Notes: a model not told the origin generated them from the sequence alone. A stretch of 64,000 nt of DNA from Aspidiotus rigidus (GCA_035079385.1 JAVHKY010000029.1:9982001-10046000), one strand, 5' to 3'; counted from the stretch's first letter, positions 35,476 to 47,119 are shown. Program-made: numbers and translations.

Positions 35476-35984
35476 TACGGTCCAGGAAAAAAAAATCGAT
35501 ATTGTAAAATTGACAGGGTTTATAAATTTAAAAATTGCTAATAATCGCGAAAACTGTAAGATTGAGGAGTGGGAGGGGGGGAATTATCCGTCCCTAATCC
35601 TCAATTGATACTCGAATCGGTCAGCCGAAGCCACTCAACCTATGGATGAAGTAAAATATAAGAATATTAAGGGTGTCGATCATAATCAACTGATCCTTGC
35701 GTAAGGGACGAGTCGGTATTTCACACCACATTGGGAGGTTAATTGATTCCGCGAGTCTTCGAAAATCTCGCGACGAGATTTCTCTTTGGGTACACTTCTC
35801 CTCTGGTTAGTTACGAATATTATTCAAACGATGGGCCTGCGCGTCGCGAATTGTATTCATGCTTTAGACTGTGGATCATTATAGACTTTGAATATGATTT
35901 TTCGATTCAGACGTTTTACTTATTTTTTCAAAATATTTTACTCGGAAAAACAATCAAAGTACCAAAATATGTTCGGCCTCGGAA

Positions 35985-37184
35985 AATTCTTTGAGCTATT
36001 TCACTTGAAAAAATGACAAAGAGAATATTATTGGACTCGGAATATTTTTCGAGCTACGCATTTTACTCGAGAAAACGACTGAGTTCAAGAATATTTTTGG
36101 AATTGTACAATTTTTTTTGGTATTTCACTTGAAGAAAACGAACAACGAAGTCGAGAATATTATTGGACTTTGATTATTTTTCAAGGTATTTTACTCAAGA
36201 AAACGTCAGAGTACAAGATTATTTTTCGACCTTGGATATTTTCCTGGATAATTCACTCAAAAAAACGACAGAGTTTGAGAATGATTTTGTAATTAGAAAA
36301 TCTTTTGAGATATTTTACTTCAAAAAACAACCCAAGTACAAGAATATTTTTGGACTTGGAAAATTGTTTTCAGGTATTTTACTTGAAAAAAACAATCAGG
36401 TATATCTCAGAAAATATTGTAAACAAAAAAATATTCCAAAACTTTATTCTTTTTCGAGAGACCACGGGAAACATTCAAAACCCGAAAATATGTTCTGGTA
36501 CAATAGTACTTTCTCGTGTTTGTCAATTTCTCGCGTAAAATATCTCGAAGAATATTCTGAGTCTAATAATATTATTCTTGGACCCTGTCGTTTTTTCATG
36601 TAAAATATCCTGGAAAATATTTTCATACTGTTACGTCCCTAATTAGATCCTCTCTACCTAAACGGACTTCGGCCCAAGGAACTCGTCTAAGAGACTCACG
36701 GCTTCTCAATTCACCAGTCTAGGGAGATTCCCGTACTAAGATCATCAATACTTGCCACTGCCAGGGCGGCGTTCTCTCCCTTTTCAGGTGCACTCGACCG
36801 TCCACTGGTTTCCTGAGTTACCGTCCTCAAAGATCACGTACGGCTGTGCGTGATGCACGCACAGTCCCTCCTTTCCACCCCGTACGTGTTACGTCAACTT
36901 GGTATAGCGTTTGAGGCAGTCGGCCTATCTTTTCGCGGAGGCGATGGCCCGTATCCTGGAAAATATTTTCGAACTTTGGTTGTTTTCGTGAGTAAAATAT
37001 TTCGAAAAAAAAAATATTCAACCGACGACAGACGCCTTAACGTTCTTCGGCGAAACCGATCGGGAACACTTGGGGAAGTGGTACTCATTCTAGCATTTCC
37101 CCTCCAACATAAAATTAACAGTACCAAAAGGATGAAATAATCAAATCCAAAATAAAAATAAAGAGCGAAAATAAATAAAATAAT
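35985..37184. repeat. 1.2-kb direct duplication, copy 1
   Basis: Matches 40401-41600 at a constant offset of 4416 bp with only scattered substitutions and no indels. Its left half is made of degenerate units around GGACTTGGAATATTTTTCGAG and TATTTTACTC; the 146- and 77-codon ORFs (36163, 36305) arise from these. A more GC-rich module at about 36640-36950 (starting TGTTACGTCCC) is bounded on both sides by TCCTGGAAAATATTTTC. Confidence 0.9.
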
Positions 37185-37238
37185 GTAGTTTTTAAAAATA
37201 GCTGGACGAATTTCCGACCAGATTAGTTCATGCATCAT

Positions 37239-37487
37239 GAGACGCGCTCAGCAAAACCATATATTATGTCGCGAATTTTTTTTTGTCGGATTTTGATTGT
37301 TTTTTTTCGAAGAGTTGATAAACTTTTAGACAAAGAAGAAGGTAGGTCGCTACGATAAAAGTTTGCTGCAGTACGAGCATTTTAAGTTGCAAAGAACGAG
37401 AAAAATTTTTTTGTTTTTTTTTGTTTTTTGGCTATTGTAAAAAATTTTATTTTGCGACATAATATATGGTTTTGCTGAGCGCGCCTC
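37239..37487. mobile_element. MITE family B (GCGCTCAGCAAAACC ends), copy 1
   Basis: A 249-bp element with inverted ends GAGACGCGCTCAGCAAAACC / GGTTTTGCTGAGCGCGCCTC and an ATAATATATGG-type subterminal match. Other full copies are at 43009-43253 and 43726-43974; a truncated one is at 22500-22542. The copy at 43726 is flanked by AAAT on both sides, suggesting a 4-bp target duplication. Confidence 0.9.
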
Positions 37488-37621
37488 AAATAATAAAAAT
37501 AATAACGATACGTGTCTGCCAGATGGATGATTGACTTGTCGAATGGATTGACGGTTGACGGACGCACTTCACCAATCACTCCGAAGAAGAAAAAAATTTA
37601 ATAAATCATCGAAAAAGAAAA

Positions 37622-37993
37622 CTACGAATTCACTTCTAGTTCACCACCATTTCAATTTAGACAAATAACCGAGAATTTTCGATAAAAAAAAAAATTTAAT
37701 TTTACCAAATACAAGGCATATATCGCGTCACGCTTTTCTAACGAACGTCACATGAAAACAAAAAGATTGAACTAACGTCGTATACGCGAGCACATTCGGA
37801 AACGGACTTACGAATTCACTTCTAGTTCACCACCATTTCAATTTAGACAAATAACCGAGAATTTTCGATAAAAAAAAATTTAATTTTACCAAATACAAGG
37901 CATATATCGCGTCACGCTTTTCTAACGAACGTCACATGAAAACAAAAAGATTGAACTAACGTCGTATACGCGAGCACATTCGGAAACGGACTA
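37622..37993. repeat. 185-bp tandem duplication
   Basis: Two near-identical units (37622-37807, 37809-37993; marker TTCACTTCTAGTTCACCACC). A single diverged copy lies at about 44105-44295, also right of a MITE B copy. Confidence 0.9.
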
Positions 37994-38140
37994 AATTTTC
38001 GAAGATACAGAACAGATCTGCCCTACAAAGTGAGACTGACGGTATATCCAAAATACGAATGTAGAGAAATTGATCTTCTGTTTGATTTACCCTCCGACAC
38101 AGAAAACCTATACCAACTATCCCCCCCCACTCAAATTTCC

Positions 38141-38494
38141 CCCCACTCAAATTTTCCCCCACTCAAATTAAACGGGAACACAATCCACACCAAAAACAGT
38201 ACTAAATTCCTCGGCGTAAATTTCGACACTCATTTTTAGCTAATATATCTGATAATAAAAAATTTTCCCACGTTTGACCACTTTGTTCTTCCTACCAACT
38301 ATCAAAAATTCTCCCATAACTCTACTAAACATATCAAACTTAACTTACAACGCGTACACGAACGAAAATTTATATTTAGCCAAAATTCCCTGACTTTTCC
38401 CCTGAACACTCTAATTCCCTGACTTTTCCCGGTTTTCCAGAAACTGGCCACCCTGTCCTCATTCCAGAAAAGAGGCATTAACAAATAACGATAC

Positions 38495-38528
<34 letters not shown>
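38141..38528 (+). mobile_element. Non-LTR (Jockey-type) retrotransposon fragment
   Basis: The plus-strand peptide LKLNGNTIHTKNSTKFLGVN resembles the reverse-transcriptase thumb region of Jockey/CR1-like elements (KFLGV motif), which lies C-terminal to the catalytic site. The frame ends soon after. The stretch ends in a poly-A run at 38499-38528, and a CCCACTCAAATT-type short tandem repeat lies just upstream (38121-38168). It is degenerate. Confidence 0.55.
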
Positions 38529-38531
<3 letters not shown>

Positions 38532-39618
38532 ATGGGTGTGTGCGGGTGTGCTCAGTCTGTGAAATCATTCGAAAATGGACATACGTCCTATTCCTTTGTC
38601 GGAAAGTGGGACGTATATCCATGTTCGCCGATATTTCCATATTTAATTTGATTAAGAAACGTTTAATTGAAAACCCAATACCACCACTGAATTTTTTGTT
38701 AAAAAGAACTTCAGATTGACTGGTTTTTGTGTAATTTTTGTTTTGCAGAAGATAAATGAATTCCTTGCTGATCGATGTTTTGGATATACGTCCTTCTCAC
38801 GTTGGAGGGCAGCGATGTCTTACCGTGCAGGCAATTGGTAGAGCTGGAAGCTGAAACTTCCATCCCTACCCTCTGGAAAGATTCAACAACCAATTAATTC
38901 AATTAATTCTACACGAACAAATGATGCAGGAAAAGTGTAGATGAAATCAATTTCAAAAATTTGTACGGTCGATACGCGTTCCGGCGAATCCGAGGAGAAA
39001 AGCAGAAACTCTGGATAAATTTTGAATGGGAAACGCGAGTAAGAAATTAGTGTGTGACAATGCGGTCAAAAGGACTCCACGTTTCTAAGCTGAAAACCCT
39101 CGCCGCCTCCAAATGGAGTTTGGGAACTTTAAAAATTTCTAACAAATGTCAGGGATGCCATCTTTTCTTTTCAATTTTCCGATTCTACGGTACAAAAATA
39201 TATATATACGGTCCAGGGAAAAAAATCGATATTGTAAAATTAACAGGGTTTATAAATTAAAAAATTGCTAAAAATCGTGAAAACTGTAAGATTGAGGGGT
39301 GGGGGGTGGGACTATTCTACTTTATCTTCTATCTATCTATTATACTAAAAACGGTACCCTTTTCCTCACCGCGATTCATACCTAATTTACCCGATACAAT
39401 TTAGCTAAGAAATAGCTAACCAAAAAAAAGTTATCTGGAGAATTTCTTTTTTTTTTTTTTTCAATATCCAAAGTAAAAATATTTGAAAATTTAGAGATGA
39501 CTTAAATATCAAAAAATGCATAAGATTAAATGGAAAAAATATGTTTAGGTATTCAAATTCTGAAACATGAGAAACGTCTAAAAATAAAAATACGTGACGA
39601 TGAGAAAGGCGCGCCGTG
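38529..39618. other. Region made of cluster repeats, no firm gene
   Basis: 38925-39290 parallels 34850-35110 and 35475-35570 (marker CGCCGCCTCCAAATGGAGTT), with a 68-codon ORF at 39054-39260 of unknown meaning. The remainder is AT-rich with no recognised feature. Confidence 0.45.
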
Positions 39619-39783
39619 ATGGAGAAAGTAAAGAGAAGGAAAAAAAAAGATTGTTTAGAAGAAAGAGAGCGAAAAAATGTGAAATTGAAAGAAATAGAAA
39701 AGTTGATACGAGATTTAGATGAAAAGAGGAAATATTTGAAGAGGAAAGTGGAGAGATTAAATGACGAATTGAAAATGTATTAA
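39619..39783 (+). CDS. Small basic, leucine-zipper-like ORF
   Basis: ATG 39619 encodes 54 residues: a basic start (KVKRRKKKDCLEERERKNVK) then a heptad-like stretch (LIRDLDEKRKYLKRKVERL). The layout resembles the C-terminal end of a bZIP domain. A stop lies shortly upstream in the same frame and no acceptor was identified. Lys/Glu-rich chance ORFs look similar, so this is tentative. Confidence 0.2.
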   Translation: MEKVKRRKKKDCLEERERKNVKLKEIEKLIRDLDEKRKYLKRKVERLNDELKMY

Positions 39784-40062
39784 GCTTCGGCCTACTTTTA
39801 TATTTTTGGAAAAATATATAAATATTACGTGATGTACGAGGTATCATTATTTATAAATTAAACAAGAAGAAATAGAAAGAAGAAATTCAATGAGAAAGAT
39901 TAGTAACTTCAACTCGGAATATTCAGTGAAAAGAGAGAACATAGGCGCGCCGTCTTGCTAGTTAAATACTAAGTTTATGTAAACGCAGAACTATCTGCAT
40001 AGCAAATAGCCCTTAGCGCAACTGCATTGCTCGTAAAAAAAAAAAAGTACCAAAATATGTTT

Positions 40063-40400
40063 AGACTCCAAAAATCCCCTTCATCCTGCCCCTACTGTCA
40101 ACAAGACAATTTAACTGTAGACCACTTTTTCTCCTGCCTCCAACTCTTACTTCTTCGTTCTTCCACTAACACACCCTCCTCCCTTACTCACGCACTCAAA
40201 AACAACCATGAAATCATTCCTCGTACCCTACAATACTTACAATCAACAAACTTTTACAACAACAACTAAACAACTTGACCGTTTACATTCATTCCTCTCC
40301 CCATTAATTATTAATTTTCATACCATGTATTACCATCCAGCTAATAACCTCGCAGTTTTAAGGCTCGTTAAATAAATAAAAGGAAAAAAAAAAAAAAAAA
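40063..40400 (+). mobile_element. 5'-truncated Jockey-type element with poly-A tail
   Basis: Encodes the extreme C-terminus of a non-LTR pol protein with a CCHC-like knuckle (SCPYCQQDNLTVDHFFSC), a stop at 40267-40269, a 3' UTR and poly-A at 40383-40400. It lies within the left edge of the second 1.2-kb duplicate: AAGTACCAAAATATGTT precedes it as at 35955, and the duplicate resumes directly after the poly-A. It therefore inserted after the duplication. Confidence 0.75.
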
Positions 40401-41600
40401 AATTCTTTGATCTATTTCACTTGAAAAAACGACAAAGAGAATATTATTGGACTCGGAATATTTTTCGAGCTACGCATTTTACTCGAGAAAACGACTGAGT
40501 TCAAGAATATTTTTGGAATTGTACAATTTTTTTTGGTATTTCACTTGAAGAAAACGAACAACGAAGTCGAGAATATTATTGGACTTGGATTATTTTTCAA
40601 GGTATTTTACTCAAGAAAACGTCAGAGTACAAGATTATTTTTCGACCTTGGATATTTTCCTGGATAATTTACTCAAAAAAACGACAGAGTTTGAGAATGA
40701 TTTTGTAATTAGAAAATCTTTTGAGATATTTTACTTCAAAAAACAACCCAAGTACAAGAATATTTTTGGACTTGGAAAATTGTTTTCAGGTATTTTACTT
40801 GAAAAAAACAATCAGGTATATCTCAGAAAATATTGTAAACAAAAAAATATTCCAAAACTTTATTCTTTTTCGAGAGACCACGGGAAACATTCAAAACCCG
40901 AAAATATGTTCTGGTACAATAGTACTTTCTCGTGTTTGTCAATTTCTCGCGTAAAATATCTCGAAGAATATTCTGAGTCTAATAATATTATTCTTGGACC
41001 CTGTCGTTTCTTCATGTAAAATATCCTGGAAAATATTTTCATACTGTTACGTCCCTAATTAGATCCTCTCTACCTAAACGGACTTCGGCCCAAGGAACTC
41101 GTCTAAGAGACTCACGGCTTCTCAATTCACCAGTCTAGGGAGATTCCCGTACTAAGATCATCAATACTTGCCACTGCCAGGGCGGCGTTCTCTCCCTTTT
41201 CAGGTGCACTCGACCGTCCACTGGTTTCCTGAGTTACCGTCCTCAAAGATCACGTACGGCTGTGCGTGATGCACGCACAGTCCCTCCTTTCCACCCCGTA
41301 CGTGTTACGTCAACTTGGTATAGCGTTTGAGGCAGTCGGCCTATCTTTTCGCGGAGGCGATGGCCCGTATCCTGGAAAATATTTTCGAACTTTGGTTGTT
41401 TTCGTGAGTAAAATATTTCGAAAAAAAAAATATTCAACCGACGACAGACGCCTTAACGTTCTTCGGCGAAACCGATCGGGAACACTTGGGGAAGTGGTAC
41501 TCATTCTAGCATTTCCCCTCCAACATAAAATTAACAGTACCAAAAGGATGAAATAATCAAATCCAAAATAAAAATAAAGAGCGAAAATAAATAAAATAAT
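40401..41600. repeat. 1.2-kb direct duplication, copy 2
   Basis: See 35985-37184. The match ends at AAATAAATAAAATAAT (41600), after which copy 2 continues with more GGAAAATATTTTC-type units. Confidence 0.9.
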
Positions 41601-42859
41601 CCTGGAAAATATTTTCATACTTCGTTGTTTTTTTGAGTCAAATAGAATACCTAAAAAAATTTTCTAAATCCAAAAATATTCTTGTTCTCGGTTGTTTTCT
41701 CTAGTAAAATTGTACCTCAAAAAATATCCCAAAACCAGTATTATTCTTTTGGACTCTCTTGTTTTTCTGAGTAATTCATACGGGAAAATATTCCAAGTCC
41801 AATACTTGGTTGATTTTTTTCAAGTACAATACCTAAAAAATTTTCCAAATCCAAAAATATTATTTTACTTTGTCGTTTTCTCGCGAGTTAAATACCTCAA
41901 AAAATATTCCAAGTCCAGCACTATTCTCGGACTCTGTCGTTTTTTTGAAGAAATCATCCAGGAAAATATTACAAGTCCAATAATATTTTGGTACGAAATA
42001 CATTGAAAAATAATATTTTTTGAGTGAAATACACTGTCCAACAGTATTTTGGGAAAATCGAAAATAAAAGTTGATTCTAAAGTAGATTTTCGCGCTGAAA
42101 ACGATTCCGTTTCCCATTTTTTGCTCTTCACTCATCATTCTAAGATTTAAACTCCATTATCTTTACTCACATGTAATATTCATCGAGCTAATAGCCCGTT
42201 GTATTGCTTTAATGATCGCAAAAAAAGATAAAAATAAAAAAATAAAAATGAAGATTCATTTCACCTCTTAGTATTTTTAGTACAAAATATGATCAAAAGT
42301 TCCTGTTCCACGAGAACAACAATACCATTTTTTTTCGCTCGCTTTATTGCCAAACTAATTTATGATCAATACGTTAGCAGGTTTTCTTGCAGAACATCTT
42401 TTCAAAACTCTGTAAGCACTCATCCTATTAAATTGAGATTTTTTATTTTCATTGAAGAGGGTTCAAGTTTTACATTAGTGTATATTACTTCAAAAACTTT
42501 TCTTTAGAACGCAGCAAAATAATTCATTGAAGTTGTCAATTTTACAGCATTTTCGAACTCTACAACAGGTATTACAGAAAAACTAGACGTACTGGAGAAA
42601 AACGGCTCACGGCATCGTGTTCAGCGTTGAAAATACTTCAAGAATCAACTTGACTTTATCATGGTGTTGCAAAAAACTTTATTTTCGTTGGACAGTGATA
42701 TCTTGAAAAATATTCGAAGTCCAATAATATTCTCGCACTTGACCGTTTTTTCAAGTAGAATATCTCAAAGAATTTTTTAAGTCCAAACATATTTTGGTAC
42801 TTTGGTTGTTTTTTTGTGTAAAATATTATTTCGAAAAAAAATGTTCATTCGGCGAAACC
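41601..42859. other. Degenerate AT-rich repeat units, no gene
   Basis: To about 42060 and again at 42690-42840 this is a chain of diverged units (CCAAGTCCAATAATATT, AAATACCTCAAAAAATATTCC). ORFs at 41692, 41860 and 41865 are products of the repeat. 42070-42690 has no recognised feature. Confidence 0.6.
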
Positions 42860-42864
42860 GATCG

Positions 42865-43476
42865 CAGGGTGTCTACCAGAATTAAAAAATGGAAATAGTT
42901 GACATTAGTTGATCTTTTTTCGATATTTTATTTGACCCTAAAAAATATCAAATTCCTCCCCCCTCGTAATTTCGGTATTTTTTCATTCGTTTGCAAGAAT
43001 TAATATTTGAGAGGCGCTCAGCAAAACCATGCATTATGTCGCGATGTTTTTTTTGTCGGATTTTGATTGTTTTTTCTCGAGGAGTTAACTTTTAGACAAA
43101 GAAAAAAATAGGTCGCTACGATAAAAGTTTGCTGCAGTACGAGCATTTTGAGTTGCAAAGAACGAGAAATATTTTTTGCATTTTTTTTGTTTTTTGGCTG
43201 TTGTAAAAAATTTTATTTTTCGACATAATGTATGGTTTTGCTGAGCGCGCCTCATTTAATTGAGAAAAGTGTCATTTTAAAAGTCAGAAGTTTGTTGATT
43301 ATACCTTGATCTTGTGCATATAGGAAGACATGTGAAAAACATTCTTTAGACAAAAATATGCATTTTTGGATTTTTTAGTTGACCTACGGATAGAAAAGTT
43401 GACTTTACTTGACTCAATTGACCATGTTTCAAAAAAGTTGACTTTAATTGACTTAGTTGACCTGGTAGACACCCTG
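42865..43476. mobile_element. MITE A copy 2 carrying a nested MITE B
   Basis: MITE A ends at 42865 and 43476, flanked by GATCG on both sides (42860-42864, 43477-43481). The empty site is at 37058-37062. A full MITE B (43009-43253) interrupts it at AATATTT, with ATTT repeated on both sides. MITE A is therefore older here than MITE B. Confidence 0.9.
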
Positions 43477-43974
43477 GATCGGGAACACTTGAAGAAGTAG
43501 CACTCATTCTAGCATTTCCCCTCCGACATAAAATTAACTGGACCAAAAGAATGAAGTTATCAAATCCAAAATAAAAATAAAGAGCAAAAATAAATAAAAT
43601 AATTTAGTTTTTGTAAATAGATTGACGAATTTCTGACAAGATTAGTTCATACAATAATTTCGCTAATGAAGGGTTTCCTTGTGTAAATTAAGAATAAGTA
43701 GAATTATTTAAATATAACAAAAAATGAGACGCGCTCAGCAAAACTATATATTATGTCGCGAATTTTTTTTGTCGGATTTCGATTGCTTTTTTTCGAGGAG
43801 TTAATAAACTTTTAGACAAAGAAAAAGGTAGGTCGCTACGATAAAAGTTTGCTGCAGTACGAGCATTTTAAGTTGCAAAGAACGAGAAAAATTTTTTGGT
43901 TTTTTTTTTGTTTTTTGGCTGTTGTAAAAAATTTTATTTTGCGACATAATATATGGTTTTGCTGAGCGCGCCTC
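43477..43974. repeat. Copy of block 22251-22542 followed by MITE B copy 3
   Basis: 43477-43725 matches 22251-22499 almost exactly. MITE B then occupies 43726-43974 with AAAT on each side. Confidence 0.9.
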
Positions 43975-44507
43975 AAATAATAAAAATAATAACGATACGG
44001 GTTTGACAGATGGAAGATTGACTTGTCGAATGGATTGACGGTTGACGGACGCACTTCACCAATCACTCCGAAGAAGAAAAAAATTTAATAAATCATCGAA
44101 AAAGAAAACTACGAATTCACTTCTAGTTCACCACCATTTCAATTTAGACAAATAACCGAGAATTTTCGATTAAAAAAAAAATTTAATTTTACCAAATACA
44201 AGACCTACATCGCGTCACACTTTTCCAACGAGCGTCACAGGAAAACGAAGAGATTGAACTAACGTCGTATACGCGAGCATATTCGGCAACGGACTCATTT
44301 TTCGAAGATACAGAACAGATGTCTTATCATCGTGCAGGCAATTGGTGGAGCTGGAACTTCTATCCCTACCCTCTTGAAAGATTCAACAACCAATTAATTC
44401 AAACATCAAGACGTATCCGAACAAGGAATTGTAGGCAACATGTGTTTGGAAAAAATTCTTTAGGCTAACTCGACTTCACTCATAAAAACGATACATACAT
44501 CCACCAG

Positions 44508-44825
44508 CCCTCAGGATTAGTACCGACAGCGGACCTCCTGCTGTGGACTCACTGAAGTCCAATTCGGAATCGAGAGGATCTTTTAAACATGAGGAAATGA
44601 TACATCTATTGCCAAAATATATCGGCGTAAGGATGACTATTTCAATCGAAACTAGGTATTTGACCATTTTCTTTTTTTCTCTTTCTCTTTGTAACAAGCG
44701 GAAAGATTTCGTATATTCAGTCTAGCCTCAAGGACGAACATATGGGGGCTGCTGCGTGCATTGAAACCAACGAAGGTGGATTAATTTCAAATGTTCAGAA
44801 ATGGTATTTGGAATTACGAGCGTAA
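44508..44825 (+). CDS. C-terminal two-exon gene model of unknown family
   Basis: Exon 1 (about 44508-44655; the frame is open from 44486) contains STDSGPPAVDSLKSNSESRG and HLLPKYIGVRMTISIET. It ends with donor ACTAG|GTATTT and leaves 2 nt. After a 43-nt pyrimidine-rich intron, exon 2 (44699-44825) supplies the third base (AGC, Ser) and reads KISYIQSSLKDEHMGAAACI … NVQKWYLELRA, ending TAA 44823-44825. The phase agreement and sharp stop argue for a real 3' end. Upstream exons were not found. No domain is recognised. Confidence 0.55.
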
Positions 44826-45146
44826 ATAGCAATCGTTATACGTGTTTGAATCCACTGGTTTAACACTTTCACATTACGCATGAAAACCGAACCGCACCAC
44901 AAAGATACCTATTCCTGGTGCAAAAAAAGGTTTATACCGATGATTTCTCACATTATACATTCACCTCTAGAGGAATTTTATTGAAGTTGTTTATAGAATA
45001 CGTTCAATAAATTGTATACTTCCCGCAGCTATAATGAATTCTTCATTTTGTCAAGTCCTGTTTTAGAGAGGAACCTACTAAATCAATACACTTTCTTTAT
45101 TGCTCGTATTGTTCGATTCCATATTCTTCTAGTTCTTTTGCGTTGA

Positions 45147-45323
45147 ATAAAATTAAGCTACACCATCGATAATAATAAAGCCGAGTCTTTATCGAATGAA
45201 CCTCCAGAAAAAATTGAAGCCCACGATATTATTACAGCGCTACAGCTTTGGAAGACGAAGATATGTACAATACACGGTTCGATTCTCGTCTTTTCAAGTC
45301 AGGAATTCCACAAGGGCTGCTAA
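45147..45323 (+). CDS. Candidate exon, unidentified
   Basis: A 58-codon open stretch (SLSNEPPEKIEAHDIITALQ … ICTIHGSILVFSSQEFHKGC) ending TAA at 45321-45323, 240 bp upstream of the helicase-like exon. The sequence just after it recurs at 52550 and 61790 (marker AAAGCGTGTCA). The family is unknown. Confidence 0.3.
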   Translation: MKLSYTIDNNKAESLSNEPPEKIEAHDIITALQLWKTKICTIHGSILVFSSQEFHKGC

Positions 45324-45560
45324 AGAGGAAGATACATAATTCTCATTCTATTTGAGAAACTGAAAAGCGTGTCACGCCAAGGATTAAAGAGAATAATTGA
45401 GATTATCGCCGTTATTTCCTATTTCATTTTTTTGAAATTGAATTCCAAATTGAAGCCGTATCATGACAACATTGAAATTTAATGAAAGCTTGCTTTTGAC
45501 TGCATGAAAAACTTTTATTGTTAATAATTTACCGAATGGTAAACGTTTCTTGTACTACAG

Positions 45561-45700
45561 ATTACGTATAAATTCGTCTTTCTGACACCAGAGAAGCTGA
45601 GATTTCTCTACGTAAACGATTTCTTCGACGCTGTCTTGTCGAAAGTAGGCATTTTGGTGTTTGACGAGGCATATGAAATCATCTCTAATGAAGATTTCAG
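45561..45700 (+). CDS. RecQ-like helicase motif Ia-II exon
   Basis: A 140-nt exon with acceptor TGTACTACAG and donor TTCAG|GTAACA; 46 codons plus 2 nt. It reads FVFLTPEKLRFL … LSKVGILVFDEAYEIISNEDFR. This follows the order of RecQ-family helicases: a TPEKL segment, then motif II DEAH (here DEAY) and a SQWGHDFR-like stretch (here SNEDFR). Motif II binds Mg-ATP in 3'-5' DNA unwinding. The H-to-Y change and the missing tryptophan argue for a diverged or inactive copy. No other helicase motif was clearly found next to it. Confidence 0.55.
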
Positions 45701-45792
45701 GTAACATAATCATTCTGCAAGTGTAACTAACAGAGTGGTGTTATGAATTAGTAAATAATTGTATTCAATGTGTAGACCTGTGGGTAGATTAA

Positions 45793-46113
45793 TTGCGGAA
45801 TATCTTCTCAAAAGCCAATAATTACAATCCAGCTACAATTACCGAAGAAAAACATTTACATAAATTTATATTTCGCTTGTTTCTAAATGCATTTCCGGAA
45901 TATTTTTTACAAGAAACACTTACTAAGTATGGTCGTGGTGCGAAACGATGTGACATTATAGTACGTTCCTTAAAATTGAATGTCCATCACTTAGTAGAAT
46001 GCAAATATTCTAAAATAGACAATATAAAGATAGATTCTGTTAAGAATGCTTTCATTAAGGCAATCAATCAAATATACAATGTTTCATTTTGTTTTATTTT
46101 TATTTTTATTTAA
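45793..46113 (+). CDS. PD-(D/E)XK nuclease-like ORF
   Basis: Open from just after a stop (TAA 45790-45792), with no ATG at the start. It reads TEEKHLHKFIFRLFLNAFPE, then GRGAKRCDIIV and HHLVECKYSK, then a helix (SVKNAFIKAINQIYN). The D…ExK spacing, preceding GRG and following helix fit the PD-(D/E)XK fold, closest in pattern to the nuclease domain paired with AAA-ATPase-like proteins (DUF1703 type). It runs into T-rich DNA after about residue 97. It may be a terminal exon or mobile-element remnant. Confidence 0.45.
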   Translation: MRNIFSKANNYNPATITEEKHLHKFIFRLFLNAFPEYFLQETLTKYGRGAKRCDIIVRSLKLNVHHLVECKYSKIDNIKIDSVKNAFIKAINQIYNVSFCFIFIFI

Positions 46114-46394
46114 TTTTTTTTTTATACATAATTGTTCTCTGGTTGGACGTAATAAAAAAAAAAACATTATGTTTGATGATGTTGGTAATTTTTTTAATTT
46201 ATAAAATAACATTTAAAAAAAAATTGAATTCATACAATTGCAAAAATCATGTCCTAAGCATTGAAAGTGAAAATAAATGTATTTAAAAAAAAATTCACTT
46301 TCGAAAGTTTCGCAAGTAATAAACAGTCTGCGTTATTACTTTATATTTTTCGTGTGCGGAGACAAAAATACAGTGACATTGAAAAGTACAAGTC

Positions 46395-46545
46395 CAGAAA
46401 AATTACTCGGAAGGCGAGTAATCCTATCCGAGAGTTACTCACGCCAGGAGTAATTCGAATTGCGATTACTAGCGCCACAAGTAATTCGACGGTTACTTGT
46501 GGCGCGAGTAATCCTATTTCGGGTTACTCAAAACGCGAGTAATTT
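46395..46545. repeat. GAGTAAT/ATTACTC-rich hairpin region
   Basis: Several inverted motifs. The clearest stem is GCGCCACAAGTAA (about 46470) with TTACTTGTGGCGC (about 46493). The 93-codon ORF over it (46261-46542) is probably incidental. Confidence 0.5.
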
Positions 46546-46906
46546 TCTAGGACATGTACTTTTTTAATGTCAGAGGTCGAGTTCGAGCGTCTGAAAAGAG
46601 GGTGGTGCATCAATCCTTGCGCAGTTATACCTCCTTTTTGGGATAGCGCGCCTTCGACTCGACCTTATGAATTGGTATTTCATCAATTTACTGTTCAGTT
46701 AGTCTCGATAGTTATCACTGAACGTCACTATTTAAAAATGGATTTGCCTCCATTTCATTGTCAAACCAACAATTTACGATTATGTCAATTGTTAGAATAT
46801 GTGCGACGGCCATTCGAATTGCAATCACTCAATTCACCATTATCATTGTTATAATACGATATAATATGTTGCAGAGATTTACACAAACGAATTACCGTAA
46901 TGACAG

Positions 46907-47119
46907 GACCTAGGTAAAACGACATTAGCATTCCTTATACAGCTCGTTTGTGACAAACGATATTTATGCAGTAAGTATGAAAAAGACTACTGAATACGCA
47001 CATTTCATAATGTATTAACATTTATTAATGATATTTTAGAATTACTTCCACGCAACGAATTGCTGAATTTTTTAGAGGGAGACTTGAGCATCGTAATTGA
47101 TCTACTGGATTATAGCTGA
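46907..47119 (+). CDS. Walker-A-containing two-exon model
   Basis: Exon 46907-46970 follows acceptor AATGACAG and reads DLGKTTLAFLIQLVCDKRYL, a P-loop-like GKTT. It ends GCA|GTAAGT with one base left over. After a 69-nt intron, exon 47040-47119 (acceptor GATATTTTAG) completes AAA (Lys) and reads LLPRNELLNFLEGDLSIVID, ending TGA 47117-47119. Phases agree. It lies 800 bp downstream of the nuclease-like ORF. The P-loop fits ATP-binding in many NTPase families; which one is not determinable. An upstream exon carrying the rest of the P-loop was not found. Confidence 0.45.

Noticed and set aside
36163..36603. 146-codon ORF also present at 40579-41019
   Set aside because: Built from degenerate AT-rich units and duplicated with the 1.2-kb block; no domain.
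46567..46854. 95-codon ORF containing CAVIPPFWDS
   Set aside because: No domain, no splice context and no paralog; cannot be separated from chance.
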